A DNA stretch of 64,000 nucleotides from Lysobacter enzymogenes. Its GTDB lineage: Bacteria; Pseudomonadota; Gammaproteobacteria; Xanthomonadales; Xanthomonadaceae. The notes under the pieces are model-generated. The model saw nothing but the letters and a program-made list of their open reading frames with translations. It was not told the origin of the DNA and made no database searches. The position numbers were made by a program, and so were the translations under genes. The DNA lies in the NCBI RefSeq assembly GCF_017355525.1, contig NZ_CP067395.1, forward strand, positions 4,903,501-4,967,500. The letters run 5' to 3'. How positions within the stretch are numbered: position 1 is the first letter of the stretch; each line of letters starts with the position of its first letter. This document shows, in pieces, positions 41,872 through 50,192 of this stretch.

Positions 41872-42034
41872 CCCGCTTCGGTTCGGTCGACGCGGTTTGC
41901 CGCCTCCCGCTTCGGCCCGAGCGATGCGTTTTGCCGCACCCCGCTTCGGTTCGGTCGCGAGGTATGCCGTCTCCGGCTGCGGTTCTGGCTCGCCGGTTCG
42001 CCGCCTCCCGTTTCGATTCAGGCGACGTGGCTGG
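41872..42034. repeat. Degenerate 33-34-bp tandem repeat, about five copies
   Basis: Units begin CCCGCTTCGG at 41872, 41906 and 41940, then CCGGCTGCGG at 41973 and CCCGTTTCGA at 42007, giving a period of 34 bp (once 33). Most units share GGTTCGGTCG and a GCGG-TTTGCCGCC-like end. It fills the gap between the six-Cys peptide gene and the next secreted protein gene. Confidence 0.8.
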
Positions 42035-42131
42035 CCTCATCGTGCTTGGCGACGGCGCAGGGTCGCGGGTGAAGTGAGTGTTCAGCCTGCCCGTGCGAGG
42101 CTGCCCCCCGCCCCGCAACCGGAGTCGCGCC

Positions 42132-42656
42132 ATGCGCAGACTGTCGCTGTTTTCCGCCGCCGCGCTGGCCGTGCTGGCCGCGCCCGCCGCCGTCGCGGCG
42201 GATCCTGCTCCCGAAATCCAGCGAGCGGCCACCGCGCCGCCGCAGCCGGCCGGCAGCGTGCACACCCTGCGCCAGATCCCCGAGGCCTGCGCGCGCCTGG
42301 AAGGCATGTTCACCGGCGACGCGGCGCAGCCGTACAAGTTCGCGGTGGTGCGCTCCAGCCCCAATTGCCAGCCGCGCGCGCGCTTCGTCGATGCGGCCAA
42401 GGCGCAGCCGTCGGAAGCGGCGGGCTGGAAGTTCAACGATCTGATCCGCGTGCCCAGCGCCGCCTGCCCGCAACAGCAGGCGGTGGTGCGGGTCTGGCGC
42501 AAGCCGGCCGCGGTGGCGCCGCCGCAGCTCGACGCGCAAGGCCGCGCGCGCCTGTACCTGCAGGACGAAAAGGCCCGCGCCGAAGCGGCCAAGCTGGCCC
42601 AGGTGCCGATGTTCGCCGCCGCGATGACGGTCGAAGGCAAGGCCTGCGGCGGCTGA
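42132..42656 (+). CDS. Secreted hypothetical protein
   Basis: The 174-residue product has a signal peptide (cleavage after AVAA, about residue 23), a Pro/Ala-rich spacer and a mature part with four Cys (IPEACARL, SPNCQPR, AACPQQQ, KACGG), probably two disulfides. A Trp/Arg strand (VVRVWRKPA) and a Lys/Glu/Ala helix near the C-terminus are visible. GGAG precedes the ATG. I do not recognise the family. It is convergent with the 42756 gene and shares a terminator region. Confidence 0.72.
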   Translation: MRRLSLFSAAALAVLAAPAAVAADPAPEIQRAATAPPQPAGSVHTLRQIPEACARLEGMFTGDAAQPYKFAVVRSSPNCQPRARFVDAAKAQPSEAAGWKFNDLIRVPSAACPQQQAVVRVWRKPAAVAPPQLDAQGRARLYLQDEKARAEAAKLAQVPMFAAAMTVEGKACGG

Positions 42657-42695
42657 GCGCCGCGCCGGGCCGTCGGCGCGGTCCGCCGGTCGCGC

Positions 42696-42730
42696 AAAAA
42701 GACGAAAGGGCCGCTCGCGCGGCCCTTTCG
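42696..42730 (-). terminator. Terminator of the OB-fold protein gene
   Basis: CGAAAGGGCCGC-TCGC-GCGGCCCTTTCG. On the minus strand it is followed by TC and TTTTT (42700-42696). It may serve both convergent genes. Confidence 0.85.
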
Positions 42731-42755
42731 CTGTGTTGCGGATGCGCGAAGCGGC

Positions 42756-43565
42756 TCAGCGCACGCCGACGCAGTCCTTGAGCTCGACCACGAAGTCGGT
42801 GTCGTTGTACTCGTCGAACACGCCGGTCAGCTGGATGCGGTCGTTGGCCCGCAGGGTCAGCGCATAGGCCTTCTGGTCCGGACGCAGCAGGCAGCGCACG
42901 CGGGTTTCGAACAGGCGGCGGTCGCTGTCGGCCAGGCCCGGGATCAGCGAGGTGGTGGCCTGGAAGGTCACGTAGTACTTGCCGCTCTTGCCGTCGCTGA
43001 CGCCGGCGTTGGTGCCCTTGACCGTGTACACGCGGCCCTTGTAGCGGTCGGCGACGACGGCGGCGTTTTCCTTGGCCTGGGTTTCGATTTCCTTGGCCAG
43101 CTGCGGCGCGCCGATCACGATCGGCAGGGCCTTCGGCGCGGCCGAGCGCGGCGGCGCGGTCTTGCCGGGCTGCAGCGTGCCGATCATGTCGCAGATGTTC
43201 TTCTTGATCGTGTCGGGATGGCCGAACGCGCCGCGGCGCAGCTTCAGCGTCGCGGTCACGGTGCCGGCGGCGTCGGCGGTGATCTGCAGCGGCAGCGGGC
43301 GGCTCATCGCGGTGGACGGCTCCTCCAGCACCAGGCTGCCGCCGACGGTGTCCTCGCTGAGCACGGCCATGTTGCGGGCGATGCCGGCGTTGCGGACCTG
43401 GCCGATCGCGCTGGCGATCGAAAGCCCCTTCACCGTGTTCGAGGTGAAGTACTCGGTGCCGGTGATCGCATTGCCCTTTTTGACGAAGTTGTCTTCGCAC
43501 TGGCCCGCGACGGCCGAGACGGAGGGGATCAACAGCAACAACGGAACCAGAAACCTGCCTTTCAT
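42756..43565 (-). CDS. Secreted OB-fold (tRNA_anti-like) protein
   Basis: The 269-residue product has a signal peptide (cleavage after SAVAG, about 21). The first half has paired Cys (QCEDNF, NICDMI). The second half fits an OB-fold of the tRNA_anti-like type: GRVYTVKGTNAGV, KYYVTFQATTS, VRCLLRPDQKAYALTLRAND, RIQLTGVFDEYNDTDFVVEL. The matched fold usually binds oligonucleotide or other ligands, but secreted members have no known role. The ATG at 43565 has GGGAG upstream. The gene is monocistronic with its own terminator. Confidence 0.78.
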   Translation of the reverse strand: MKGRFLVPLLLLIPSVSAVAGQCEDNFVKKGNAITGTEYFTSNTVKGLSIASAIGQVRNAGIARNMAVLSEDTVGGSLVLEEPSTAMSRPLPLQITADAAGTVTATLKLRRGAFGHPDTIKKNICDMIGTLQPGKTAPPRSAAPKALPIVIGAPQLAKEIETQAKENAAVVADRYKGRVYTVKGTNAGVSDGKSGKYYVTFQATTSLIPGLADSDRRLFETRVRCLLRPDQKAYALTLRANDRIQLTGVFDEYNDTDFVVELKDCVGVR

Positions 43566-43807
43566 GAAGGACTCCCTGTAATGACTGAAGCGTGCGTCCC
43601 TGCGCCCTGATCCCGCACGAACGCTTGCGGCGGCAGATTGCCGCAATCGGGTGGGCGGTTCAACGTTTTTCGGTTGGCCGCGGCGGCCCGGACCGGGCAT
43701 TGGCGACGTGGCGCACAGATGCGCGGCGGGCGCGGCCGGGCCGGGGCGTCCCGGCGGTGCCCGCGGCAACCGGCGCGGCACCGCCCGCGCGGCGGGCCCG
43801 CGCCGCT

Positions 43808-44266
43808 TCAGCCGCTGGCGGCGCCGCCGCAATCCGGGTCGAGGTCGTAGCGGCGCTGCATTTCCTCCGGCTCCAGCGCCTCGATGCTGTGGCCGATGTT
43901 CCAGCGGTGGCCGAACGGGTCGATCACCGTGCCCGAGCGCTCGCCGTAGAAATGATCGCGCGGCGCCATCGCCAGCTGCGCGCCGGCGGCGACCGCGCGG
44001 CCGACCACGTCGTCGGCGTCGTCCACGTGCAGGTGCAGGGTGTGGCTGTGGCCGGCGCAGGCGACCGGGCCGCGGATGTCGACCTCGGGGAATTCCTCGC
44101 ACAGCATCAAGGTGGTGCCGCCCAGTTCGAGCTCGACGTGGCCGATGCGCCCGCCGGGTTCGACCAGGCGGAATTTCTCGGTCGCGTCGAACACCTTGCA
44201 ATAGAACTCCACCGCGGCCTGGGCGTCGCCGACGCAGAGATAGGAAAACAGTTCGTGCACGGCCAT
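43808..44266 (-). CDS. VOC-family (glyoxalase/bleomycin-resistance, PhnB-like) protein
   Basis: The 152-residue cytoplasmic protein has two beta-alpha-beta-beta-beta modules: HELFSYLCVGDAQAAVEFY with GRIGHVELELGGTTLMLCEE, then HSHTLHLHVDDADDVVGRAV and ERSGTVIDPFGHRWNIGH. Metal-ligand candidates (H, E, D) are present, but the substrate is not predictable. It ends with a short acidic tail. A 242-bp gap without features separates it from the OB-fold gene. Confidence 0.85.
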   Translation of the reverse strand: MAVHELFSYLCVGDAQAAVEFYCKVFDATEKFRLVEPGGRIGHVELELGGTTLMLCEEFPEVDIRGPVACAGHSHTLHLHVDDADDVVGRAVAAGAQLAMAPRDHFYGERSGTVIDPFGHRWNIGHSIEALEPEEMQRRYDLDPDCGGAASG

Positions 44267-44356
44267 GACGGGCTCCGGGGATGAGGTGTGCGCAGTCTCG
44301 GCGCGCGGGTGCCGCTGCGTATTGGACGAAATTTACCTCGTTGCGCTGCCGGGTTG

Positions 44357-44507
44357 CCCCCTGTAGGAGCGGCGCGAGCCGCGACTGCGCAGCATCCGTT
44401 CGCGCCGCATGCTTCGGCTCGCGGCGGTTGTCGCGGCAGCGCGGCGCGCGGCGGTTCTCGTCGTAAGCGTGATGTCGCGGTCGCGGCTTGCGCCGCTCCT
44501 ACAGGGG
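44357..44507. repeat. REP-like inverted repeat, copy 3 (supplies a stop codon)
   Basis: Left arm CCCCTGTAGGAGCGGCGCGA from 44357; right arm ends TTGCGCCGCTCCTACAGGGG at 44507. The centre is about 95 bp. The TAG in the right arm (minus strand, 44501-44499) is the stop codon of the AraC-type gene. Confidence 0.9.
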
Positions 44508-45356
44508 CTGCGGATCGCCGATCGGCAGGTGGTGCGGCGAGGCCGCCGCGGCGGCCAGATACGCGCGCGGCGACACGCCGGCGAATTCGCGGAATTCGCG
44601 GATCAAATGCGATTGGTCGAAATACCCGCCGTCCAGCGCCAGTTGCGCCCAGTCCGGCCGCGGCGTCGCCGTCAGCGCGCGCAGCAGGCGCTTGAACCGC
44701 TGCACCCGCGCGTAGCGTTTCGGGCTCAGGCCGGCGGCGTCGCGGAAGCCGGCGATGAAACGCCGGTGGCTGCGCCCGCTGGCCGCGACCAAGGCGGCGA
44801 CACGGCTGTCCTCGTCGTCGCGCCACGGCGCGGCGACGCCTTCGAGCAGGCGCACCGCGCGCACGATCTGCGGGTCCAGCCCGCGCACCGGCCGCAGCCG
44901 CGCGCCGAGGAAGGCCTCGAACGCGCGCCGCCGCCGCAGCGGATCGGCATCCGCGGCGAGGCGTTCGTACAACTCGCCGGCCGCGCCGGCGCCGCACAAC
45001 TCGTCCAGGCCGACGTGGCGGCCTTCCAGTTCCGCCGCCGACACCCCGAACAGCGCCAGCGCCGCGCCCGGCCGCAGCACCGCGCCGACCGAGGCGGCCG
45101 GCTGCGCGGTGTCCTTGATGCAGTAGCCGGCGCGCGCGCCGGCCAGCACCGCCGGACCGTGGCCGCGGCCGACGGCGTCGCCGGCATCGGCGTACAGGCG
45201 CAACGGCGGCCCGTCCAGGCGCACCGCCAGATGCGCGGCGCCGCTCGGCAGCGAGTGCTCGCGCGCATGCGCGGGCGGCGCGGACGGCCGCGCGCAGACC
45301 CAGACCGTCTCGATCCAGGGCCGCAACGGCGGCAGCCACGGCGCGCCCGCGGACAC
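44499..45356 (-). CDS. AraC-family transcriptional regulator
   Basis: The 285-residue product has an N-terminal sensing domain resembling DUF6597-type AraC regulators (HSLPSGAAHLAVRLDG, AGYCIKDTAQPA, GVSAAELEGRHVGLDEL). The C-terminal HTH pair includes ALVAASGRSHRRFIAGFRDA and the signature LALDGGYFDQSHLIREFREF followed by AGVSPRAYL. The last codons and the TAG lie within a REP element, so the original 3' end may have been replaced. It is close to, and transcribed towards, the VOC gene, a pairing that often reflects regulation. Confidence 0.9.
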   Translation of the reverse strand: MSAGAPWLPPLRPWIETVWVCARPSAPPAHAREHSLPSGAAHLAVRLDGPPLRLYADAGDAVGRGHGPAVLAGARAGYCIKDTAQPAASVGAVLRPGAALALFGVSAAELEGRHVGLDELCGAGAAGELYERLAADADPLRRRRAFEAFLGARLRPVRGLDPQIVRAVRLLEGVAAPWRDDEDSRVAALVAASGRSHRRFIAGFRDAAGLSPKRYARVQRFKRLLRALTATPRPDWAQLALDGGYFDQSHLIREFREFAGVSPRAYLAAAAASPHHLPIGDPQPL

Positions 45357-45366
45357 GGCGGCGCCC

Positions 45367-46659
45367 TCAGCCCTCGAACGGCGGCAGCTTGGGCTTCACC
45401 GCCGCGTTCTTCAGCGTCACGTACTGCGGCAGCCCGTCGCGCCCGAACGGCGGCGGCGCCTCGCCGCGGATCAGCGGCTCCATGTACTTGCGCGCCGCCG
45501 CGGTGATGCCGTAGCCGTCCTTGCGGATGAAGCCCGCCGGCATCTTCTTTTCGCGGTTGGCGATGCTCGACAGCGGCGCCGCTTCGATCTTCCAACGGTA
45601 CGGCGCATCGGAACTGCGCACGATCACCGGCATCACCGAGTTCATGCCCTTGAGCGCGTATTCCACCGCCGCCTTGCCGACCGCGCGCGCCTGCTCGACG
45701 TCGGTCTTCGACGCCAGATGCCGGGCCGAACGCTGCAGGTAATCGGGCAGCGCCCAATGCACCTTGTAGCCGAGCGCGTCCTTGACCCGCCCGGCCAGAT
45801 GCGAGGCGACGCCGCCGAGCTGGGTGTGGCCGAACGAATCCTTGCCGCCGCCGGCGTCGGCGACGAAGCGGCCGTTGGGGGTCTGGATGCCTTCGCTGGC
45901 GACCACTACGCAATAGCCCACGCGTTCGACCGTGGCCTTGACCTTGGCGAAGAAGTCGGCCTCCACGAACGGGCGCTCGGGGAACAGGATCAGGTGCGGC
46001 GCGGCGTCGGCGCCGTCGCCGGCCAGGCCGGCGGCCGCGGCCAGCCAGCCGGCGTGGCGGCCCATCGCCTCGTAGACGAACACCTTGGTAGAGGTCTCGG
46101 CCATCGCCGCCACGTCCAGCGCGGCCTCGCGCACCGACACCGCGGTGTACTTGGCGGCCGAGCCGAAGCCCGGGCAGCAGTCGGTCACGGCCAGGTCGTT
46201 GTCGACGGTCTTGGGCACGCCGACGCAGGTCAGCGGGTAGCCGTACTCGGCCGCCAGCTGCGAGACCTTGAGCGCGGTGTCGGCCGAATCGTTGCCGCCG
46301 TTGTAGAGGAACCAGCGCACGTCGTGGGCCTGGAACACCGCCAGCAGCCGCTCGTAGCGGGCGCGGTCGGCGTCGAGCGCCTTGAGCTTGAGCCGGCACG
46401 AGCCGAACGCGCCGCCCGGGGTGTGGCCGAGGGCGCGGATCGCCGCGGCCGATTCCTTGGAGGTGTCGATCAGCTCCTCGCGCAGCGCGCCGAGGATGCC
46501 GTTGCGCGCGGCCAACACCCGCACCTTGCGCGCCCGGGCCGCCTCGATGACCCCGGCGGCGGTGGCGTTGATGACGGCGGTCACACCGCCGGATTGCGCG
46601 TACAGCAGGTTTCCGGCGATCTTGCCAGGGGATTTTCTGGCGGTTTTGGCAGTCGGCAT
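45367..46659 (-). CDS. pfp: PPi-dependent 6-phosphofructokinase
   Basis: The 430-residue enzyme phosphorylates fructose-6-phosphate with PPi, reversibly. PfkA-family motifs are YAQSGGVTAVIN, YNGGNDSADTA and GVPKTVDNDL; the Lys in PKTVDND, where ATP enzymes have Gly, marks PPi dependence. EAMGRHAGWLAA and the GLPQY-containing C-terminus complete the fold. Start at 46659 (MPTAKTARKSPGK) gives normal length; the frame is open upstream without a better ribosome site. Xanthomonads are known to use PPi-PFK in place of ATP-PFK. It diverges from adk across 183 bp. Confidence 0.95.
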   Translation of the reverse strand: MPTAKTARKSPGKIAGNLLYAQSGGVTAVINATAAGVIEAARARKVRVLAARNGILGALREELIDTSKESAAAIRALGHTPGGAFGSCRLKLKALDADRARYERLLAVFQAHDVRWFLYNGGNDSADTALKVSQLAAEYGYPLTCVGVPKTVDNDLAVTDCCPGFGSAAKYTAVSVREAALDVAAMAETSTKVFVYEAMGRHAGWLAAAAGLAGDGADAAPHLILFPERPFVEADFFAKVKATVERVGYCVVVASEGIQTPNGRFVADAGGGKDSFGHTQLGGVASHLAGRVKDALGYKVHWALPDYLQRSARHLASKTDVEQARAVGKAAVEYALKGMNSVMPVIVRSSDAPYRWKIEAAPLSSIANREKKMPAGFIRKDGYGITAAARKYMEPLIRGEAPPPFGRDGLPQYVTLKNAAVKPKLPPFEG

Positions 46660-46842
46660 GGGGATTCCAGGATTGGCGCCGGTTTGCGGTAAGCTGGCCG
46701 CAATATTCCGCCCGGCGGGTGGCAGGCCGCTTCGAGTGTAGCGCCGCCCCGCATCCAGGCCAGCCCAGCGGCGGCCTGCGGGCTCCCTGGCCGCCGTGCG
46801 CGGCGGCCAGCCGGATTTCATTTGTTGCGAGGAGCGATGTAG

Positions 46843-47421
46843 ATGCGATTGGTACTTCTGGGCGCGCCCGGCTCGGGCAAGGGCACGCAAGCCGCACGGC
46901 TCAAGGACCACCTGCAGGTGCCGCACATTTCCACCGGCGATCTGTTGCGCGCCGAAGTCGCCGCCGGTTCCAAGCTCGGCCTGGAAGCCAAGGCGGTCAT
47001 GGACGCCGGCAATCTGGTCAGCGACGAGATCCTGCTGGGCATGCTCGAAGACCGTTTCTCGCGCGCGGACACCCGCGGCGGCTTCATCCTCGACGGCTAT
47101 CCGCGCAACCTCGCCCAGGCCGACGCGCTCGACGCGCTGCTCAAGCGCATCGGCCAGCCGATGGACTTCGCGGTGCAGCTGGAAGTGCCGACCGAGCTGC
47201 TGGTCCAGCGCATCGCCGGCCGCGCCGCCGAGCAGGGCCGCAAGGACGACAGCCCCGAAGCCGTGCGCACCCGCCTGAAGGTCTACGACGACCTGACCGC
47301 GCCGGTCATCGAGTACTACCGCCAGCACGGCCGCCTGACCGTCGTCGACGGCGTCGGCGCGCTGGACGCGGTGTTCACCCGCATCGTCGAGGCGCTGGAG
47401 CCGGCGCCGACGGTGGGTTGA
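46843..47421 (+). CDS. adk: Adenylate kinase, short (LID-less zinc) type
   Basis: It interconverts ATP+AMP and 2 ADP. The 192-residue product has the P-loop GAPGSGKGTQ (8-17), AMP site HISTGDLLRAE and FILDGYPRN, and a short LID (GRAAEQGRKDDSPEAVRTRL) without zinc cysteines. It begins a rightward run adk-hypothetical-mpl-LON protein. It is shorter than the 214-residue E. coli enzyme because the LID insertion is missing. Confidence 0.96.
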   Translation: MRLVLLGAPGSGKGTQAARLKDHLQVPHISTGDLLRAEVAAGSKLGLEAKAVMDAGNLVSDEILLGMLEDRFSRADTRGGFILDGYPRNLAQADALDALLKRIGQPMDFAVQLEVPTELLVQRIAGRAAEQGRKDDSPEAVRTRLKVYDDLTAPVIEYYRQHGRLTVVDGVGALDAVFTRIVEALEPAPTVG

Positions 47422-47449
47422 GACCGCACGCGGCAACAGGGGGCCGGAC

Positions 47450-47977
47450 ATGGCGTTGATTCGGGTCGCAGCCTGTGCGGCCGCGTTGCTCGTGGCGTTC
47501 GCGGCGCAAGCCGCGCCGCCGCCCTGGGCCAGAGGTCCGGCGCCGAGCTACGAACCCTCGGAGCTCGGCGGCGGCGCCTGGGCTTCCACGACGGGCCAGC
47601 AGGTTCTGGTCGATCAAGTGATCCGATACTGCGTCACGCGCTTTCCGCAACTGGACGGCGAGCTCGGCAAGGCCGGCGGCCGCTGGCTGGCGCGCAACGC
47701 GCGCTGGCTGCGCGCCGGCGAGCGGGTGCGCGTCGACATGAAAGCCCACCTGACCAAGAACGGCACGGTCGATCTGGACAAGTGGCGGGGCCTGGAGCGC
47801 TTGATGAGCGACGCCTACGCCGCGCGGATCGCGACGATCGAGAAGCGCATGGCGAGCGACCCCGAGGCCGCCGGGCACTGCGCGAATCTGGGCGCGTCGC
47901 TGGACGCCGGCAAGCTGGACGTCGATTACAACCAGGACGCTCAGATCATGAGCCTCCTTCGCAGTTACAAAGAATGA
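47450..47977 (+). CDS. Secreted hypothetical protein
   Basis: The 175-residue product has a signal peptide (cleavage after AAQAA, about 22). The mature protein is alpha-helical: WLARNARWLRAGERVRVDMK, KWRGLERLMSDAYAARIATI. There are two Cys (IRYCVT, GHCANLG), perhaps one disulfide. It lies 28 bp after adk and 55 bp before mpl, so is probably in the same transcript. I do not recognise the family. Confidence 0.72.
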   Translation: MALIRVAACAAALLVAFAAQAAPPPWARGPAPSYEPSELGGGAWASTTGQQVLVDQVIRYCVTRFPQLDGELGKAGGRWLARNARWLRAGERVRVDMKAHLTKNGTVDLDKWRGLERLMSDAYAARIATIEKRMASDPEAAGHCANLGASLDAGKLDVDYNQDAQIMSLLRSYKE

Positions 47978-48032
47978 CGGCGCGAACACCGGCGGGGCTT
48001 CCGGCCGGCCGGCCGCGGGCAGAAGTGGATAG

Positions 48033-49397
48033 ATGAAGCTACATATCTTGGGCATCGCCGGCACCTTCATGGGCGGCGTCGCCGCGCTCGCGCGCGAACT
48101 CGGCCACGACGTGGAAGGCAGCGACCAGGCGGTGTATCCGCCGATGTCGACCCAGCTCGAACGCCTCGGCATCGCCCTGCAGCAGGGCTACAAGGCCGAA
48201 AACATTTCCGCCGACTGCGACGAGATCGTGGTCGGCAACGCGCTCTCGCGCGGCAATCCGGCGGTCGAGCAAGTGCTCGACGACGGCCGCCGCTACACCT
48301 CCGGCGCGCAGTGGCTCAGCGAACGCGTGCTGCCGGGCCGCGACACCCTGGCGGTGGCCGGCACCCACGGCAAGACCACCACCACCAGCATCCTGACCTG
48401 GCTGCTGGAAGCCGCCGGCCGCGCGCCGGGCTTCTTGATCGGCGGCGTGGCCGAGGATTTCGGCGCCTCCGCGCGCATCGGCGCCGGCCGCGAGTTCGTG
48501 GTCGAGGCCGACGAATACGACACCGCGTTCTTCGACAAGCGCAGCAAGTTCGTCCACTACCGGCCGCTGGTGGCGATCCTCAACAATCTCGAATACGACC
48601 ACGCCGACATCTTTCCCGACGTCGCCGCGATCCAGCGCCAGTTCCACCATCTGGTCCGCACCGTGCCGCGGCGCGGGCGGCTGATCGTCAACGGCGAAGA
48701 CGAGCGCCTGCGCGAAGTGCTGGCGATGGGTTGCTGGACGCCGGTCGAACGCTTCGGCCTGGACGGCGGCGACTACGACTGGAGCGCGCGCCTGATCGCC
48801 GCCGACGGCAGCGCGTTCGCGGTGATCCGCGCGGGCGTCGAAGTCGGCGAAGTGCATTGGCCCTTGCTCGGCCGGCACAACGTCATGAACGCGCTGGCCG
48901 CGCTGGCCGCCGCCGCCGCGGTCGGCGTCGACGTGGCCTCGGTGCTGCCGGCGCTGGCCGGCTTCCGCAGCGTCAAGCGCCGTCTGGAAGTGATCGGCGA
49001 AGCCGCCGGGGTCACCGTGTACGACGACTTCGCCCATCATCCGACCGCGATCGAGACCACGCTCGCCGGCTTGCGCGCGCGGGTCGGCGCGGCGCGGATC
49101 GTGGTGGCGATGGAGCCGCGCAGCAACTCCATGCGCCTGGGCGCGCACGCCGATGCGCTGGCGCCGTCGCTGCGCGAGGCCGACACCGTGGTGTTCCTGC
49201 ATCGGCCCGAACTGGCCTGGGATGCGGGCAAGGTCGTCGCGGGTTTGCGCGGCGAGGGTATCGCGGTGGCGGATGTCGACGCCTTGATCGCGGCGCTCGG
49301 CGAACGCGTGCGCGCCGGCGACCATGTGGTGTTCATGTCGAACGGCGGCTTCGACGGCGCGCCGCGGCGGTTTTTCGCGGTGTTGCAGCAGCGCTGA
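48033..49397 (+). CDS. mpl: UDP-MurNAc:L-Ala-gamma-D-Glu-meso-DAP ligase (murein recycling)
   Basis: Mpl attaches the recycled tripeptide to UDP-MurNAc. The 454-residue Mur ligase begins MKLHILGIAGTFMGGVAALA and has the ATP loop AGTHGKTTTTS (about 110-120), EADEYDTAFFDKRSKFVHYR, NNLEYDHADIF and the C-terminal DDFAHHPTAIE and MEPRSNSMR. The DEYDTAFFDKRSKF stretch distinguishes Mpl from MurC. It fits an organism that handles a lot of peptidoglycan, such as a lytic predator. Confidence 0.95.
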   Translation: MKLHILGIAGTFMGGVAALARELGHDVEGSDQAVYPPMSTQLERLGIALQQGYKAENISADCDEIVVGNALSRGNPAVEQVLDDGRRYTSGAQWLSERVLPGRDTLAVAGTHGKTTTTSILTWLLEAAGRAPGFLIGGVAEDFGASARIGAGREFVVEADEYDTAFFDKRSKFVHYRPLVAILNNLEYDHADIFPDVAAIQRQFHHLVRTVPRRGRLIVNGEDERLREVLAMGCWTPVERFGLDGGDYDWSARLIAADGSAFAVIRAGVEVGEVHWPLLGRHNVMNALAALAAAAAVGVDVASVLPALAGFRSVKRRLEVIGEAAGVTVYDDFAHHPTAIETTLAGLRARVGAARIVVAMEPRSNSMRLGAHADALAPSLREADTVVFLHRPELAWDAGKVVAGLRGEGIAVADVDALIAALGERVRAGDHVVFMSNGGFDGAPRRFFAVLQQR

Positions 49398-49440
49398 GCG
49401 CGTGGGCTGTGAAGCGCGGGAGCCTTCGTCGTTGCCGAGT

Positions 49441-49530
49441 TGTCGCGGTCGCAGCTTGCGCAGCTCCTACAGTCTGATACGACACTTGCCGCCGCCCCTG
49501 TAGGAGCTGCGCAAGCTGCGACCGCGGCAA
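49441..49530. repeat. REP-like inverted repeat, variant with AGCTGCGCAAGCTGC core
   Basis: Arms TGTCGCGGTCGCAGCTTGCG (from 49441) and its partner GTAGGAGCTGCGCAAGCTGC (from 49500). The core is AGCTGCGCAAGCTGC instead of AGCGGCGCGAGCCGC, a distinct subfamily of the same element. It lies between mpl and the LON gene. Confidence 0.88.
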
Positions 49531-49588
49531 TACGACTGCCGCGCCCGCTCCGATTCAACGCCCCGGTCCCCGCGGTTACACTGCCGCC

Positions 49589-50179
49589 ATGTCGTCCGAC
49601 CCCGCCGCCTCCGATTCGCTGGGACTGTTCCCGCTGCATACCGTGCTGGTGCCCGGCGCGAGCCTGGACTTGCGCGTGTTCGAACGCCGCTATCTCGATC
49701 TGGTGCGCGAATGCGGCCGGCTCGGCCGCGGTTTCGGCGTGTGTCTGATCATGCAGGGCGAGGAGGTCGGCGCGCCGGCCAGCGCCGCGGCTTACGGCAC
49801 CGAAGCCTTGATCGAGGATTTCGGCACCGGCGAGGACGGTCTGTTGACCTTGCGCGTGCGCGGCGCCCGCCGCTTCCGCGCCGAGCGCGCGCGGGTGCGC
49901 GACAACGGCCTGCAAGTCGCGCAGGTGACCTGGTGCGAGCCCGACCGCGACGACGTGGTGCAGCCGCAGCACTCGCTGTTGGTGACCTTGCTCGAGCGCT
50001 TGCTCGAACAGGCCGGCGGCGAACACGCGCTGGCACCGCATTCGCGCCTGGACGACGCGGCCTGGGTCGGCTGGCGCCTGGCCGAGCTGTTGCCGCTGTC
50101 GTTGCCGCAGCGGCAGATGCTGCTGCAACTCGACGACCCGCACGAACGGCTGGAGCGCTTGCTCGCGTTGCTGCCGTAG
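49589..50179 (+). CDS. LON N-terminal (substrate-binding) domain protein
   Basis: The 196-residue product has only the LON N-domain, with no ATPase or protease. It begins SLGLFPLHTVLVPGASLDLR and continues with VFERRYLDLV, FGVCLI, GTEALIEDFGTGEDGLLTL and the helical bundle ending HERLERLLALLP. Such proteins are widespread in proteobacteria; their function is not known. It is separated from mpl by a REP element. Confidence 0.9.
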   Translation: MSSDPAASDSLGLFPLHTVLVPGASLDLRVFERRYLDLVRECGRLGRGFGVCLIMQGEEVGAPASAAAYGTEALIEDFGTGEDGLLTLRVRGARRFRAERARVRDNGLQVAQVTWCEPDRDDVVQPQHSLLVTLLERLLEQAGGEHALAPHSRLDDAAWVGWRLAELLPLSLPQRQMLLQLDDPHERLERLLALLP

Positions 50180-50192
50180 ACCGGCGCCGCTG

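Noticed and set aside
41872..42034. 34-bp tandem array as a CRISPR
   Set aside because: The units are contiguous and degenerate, with no unique spacers between identical repeats.
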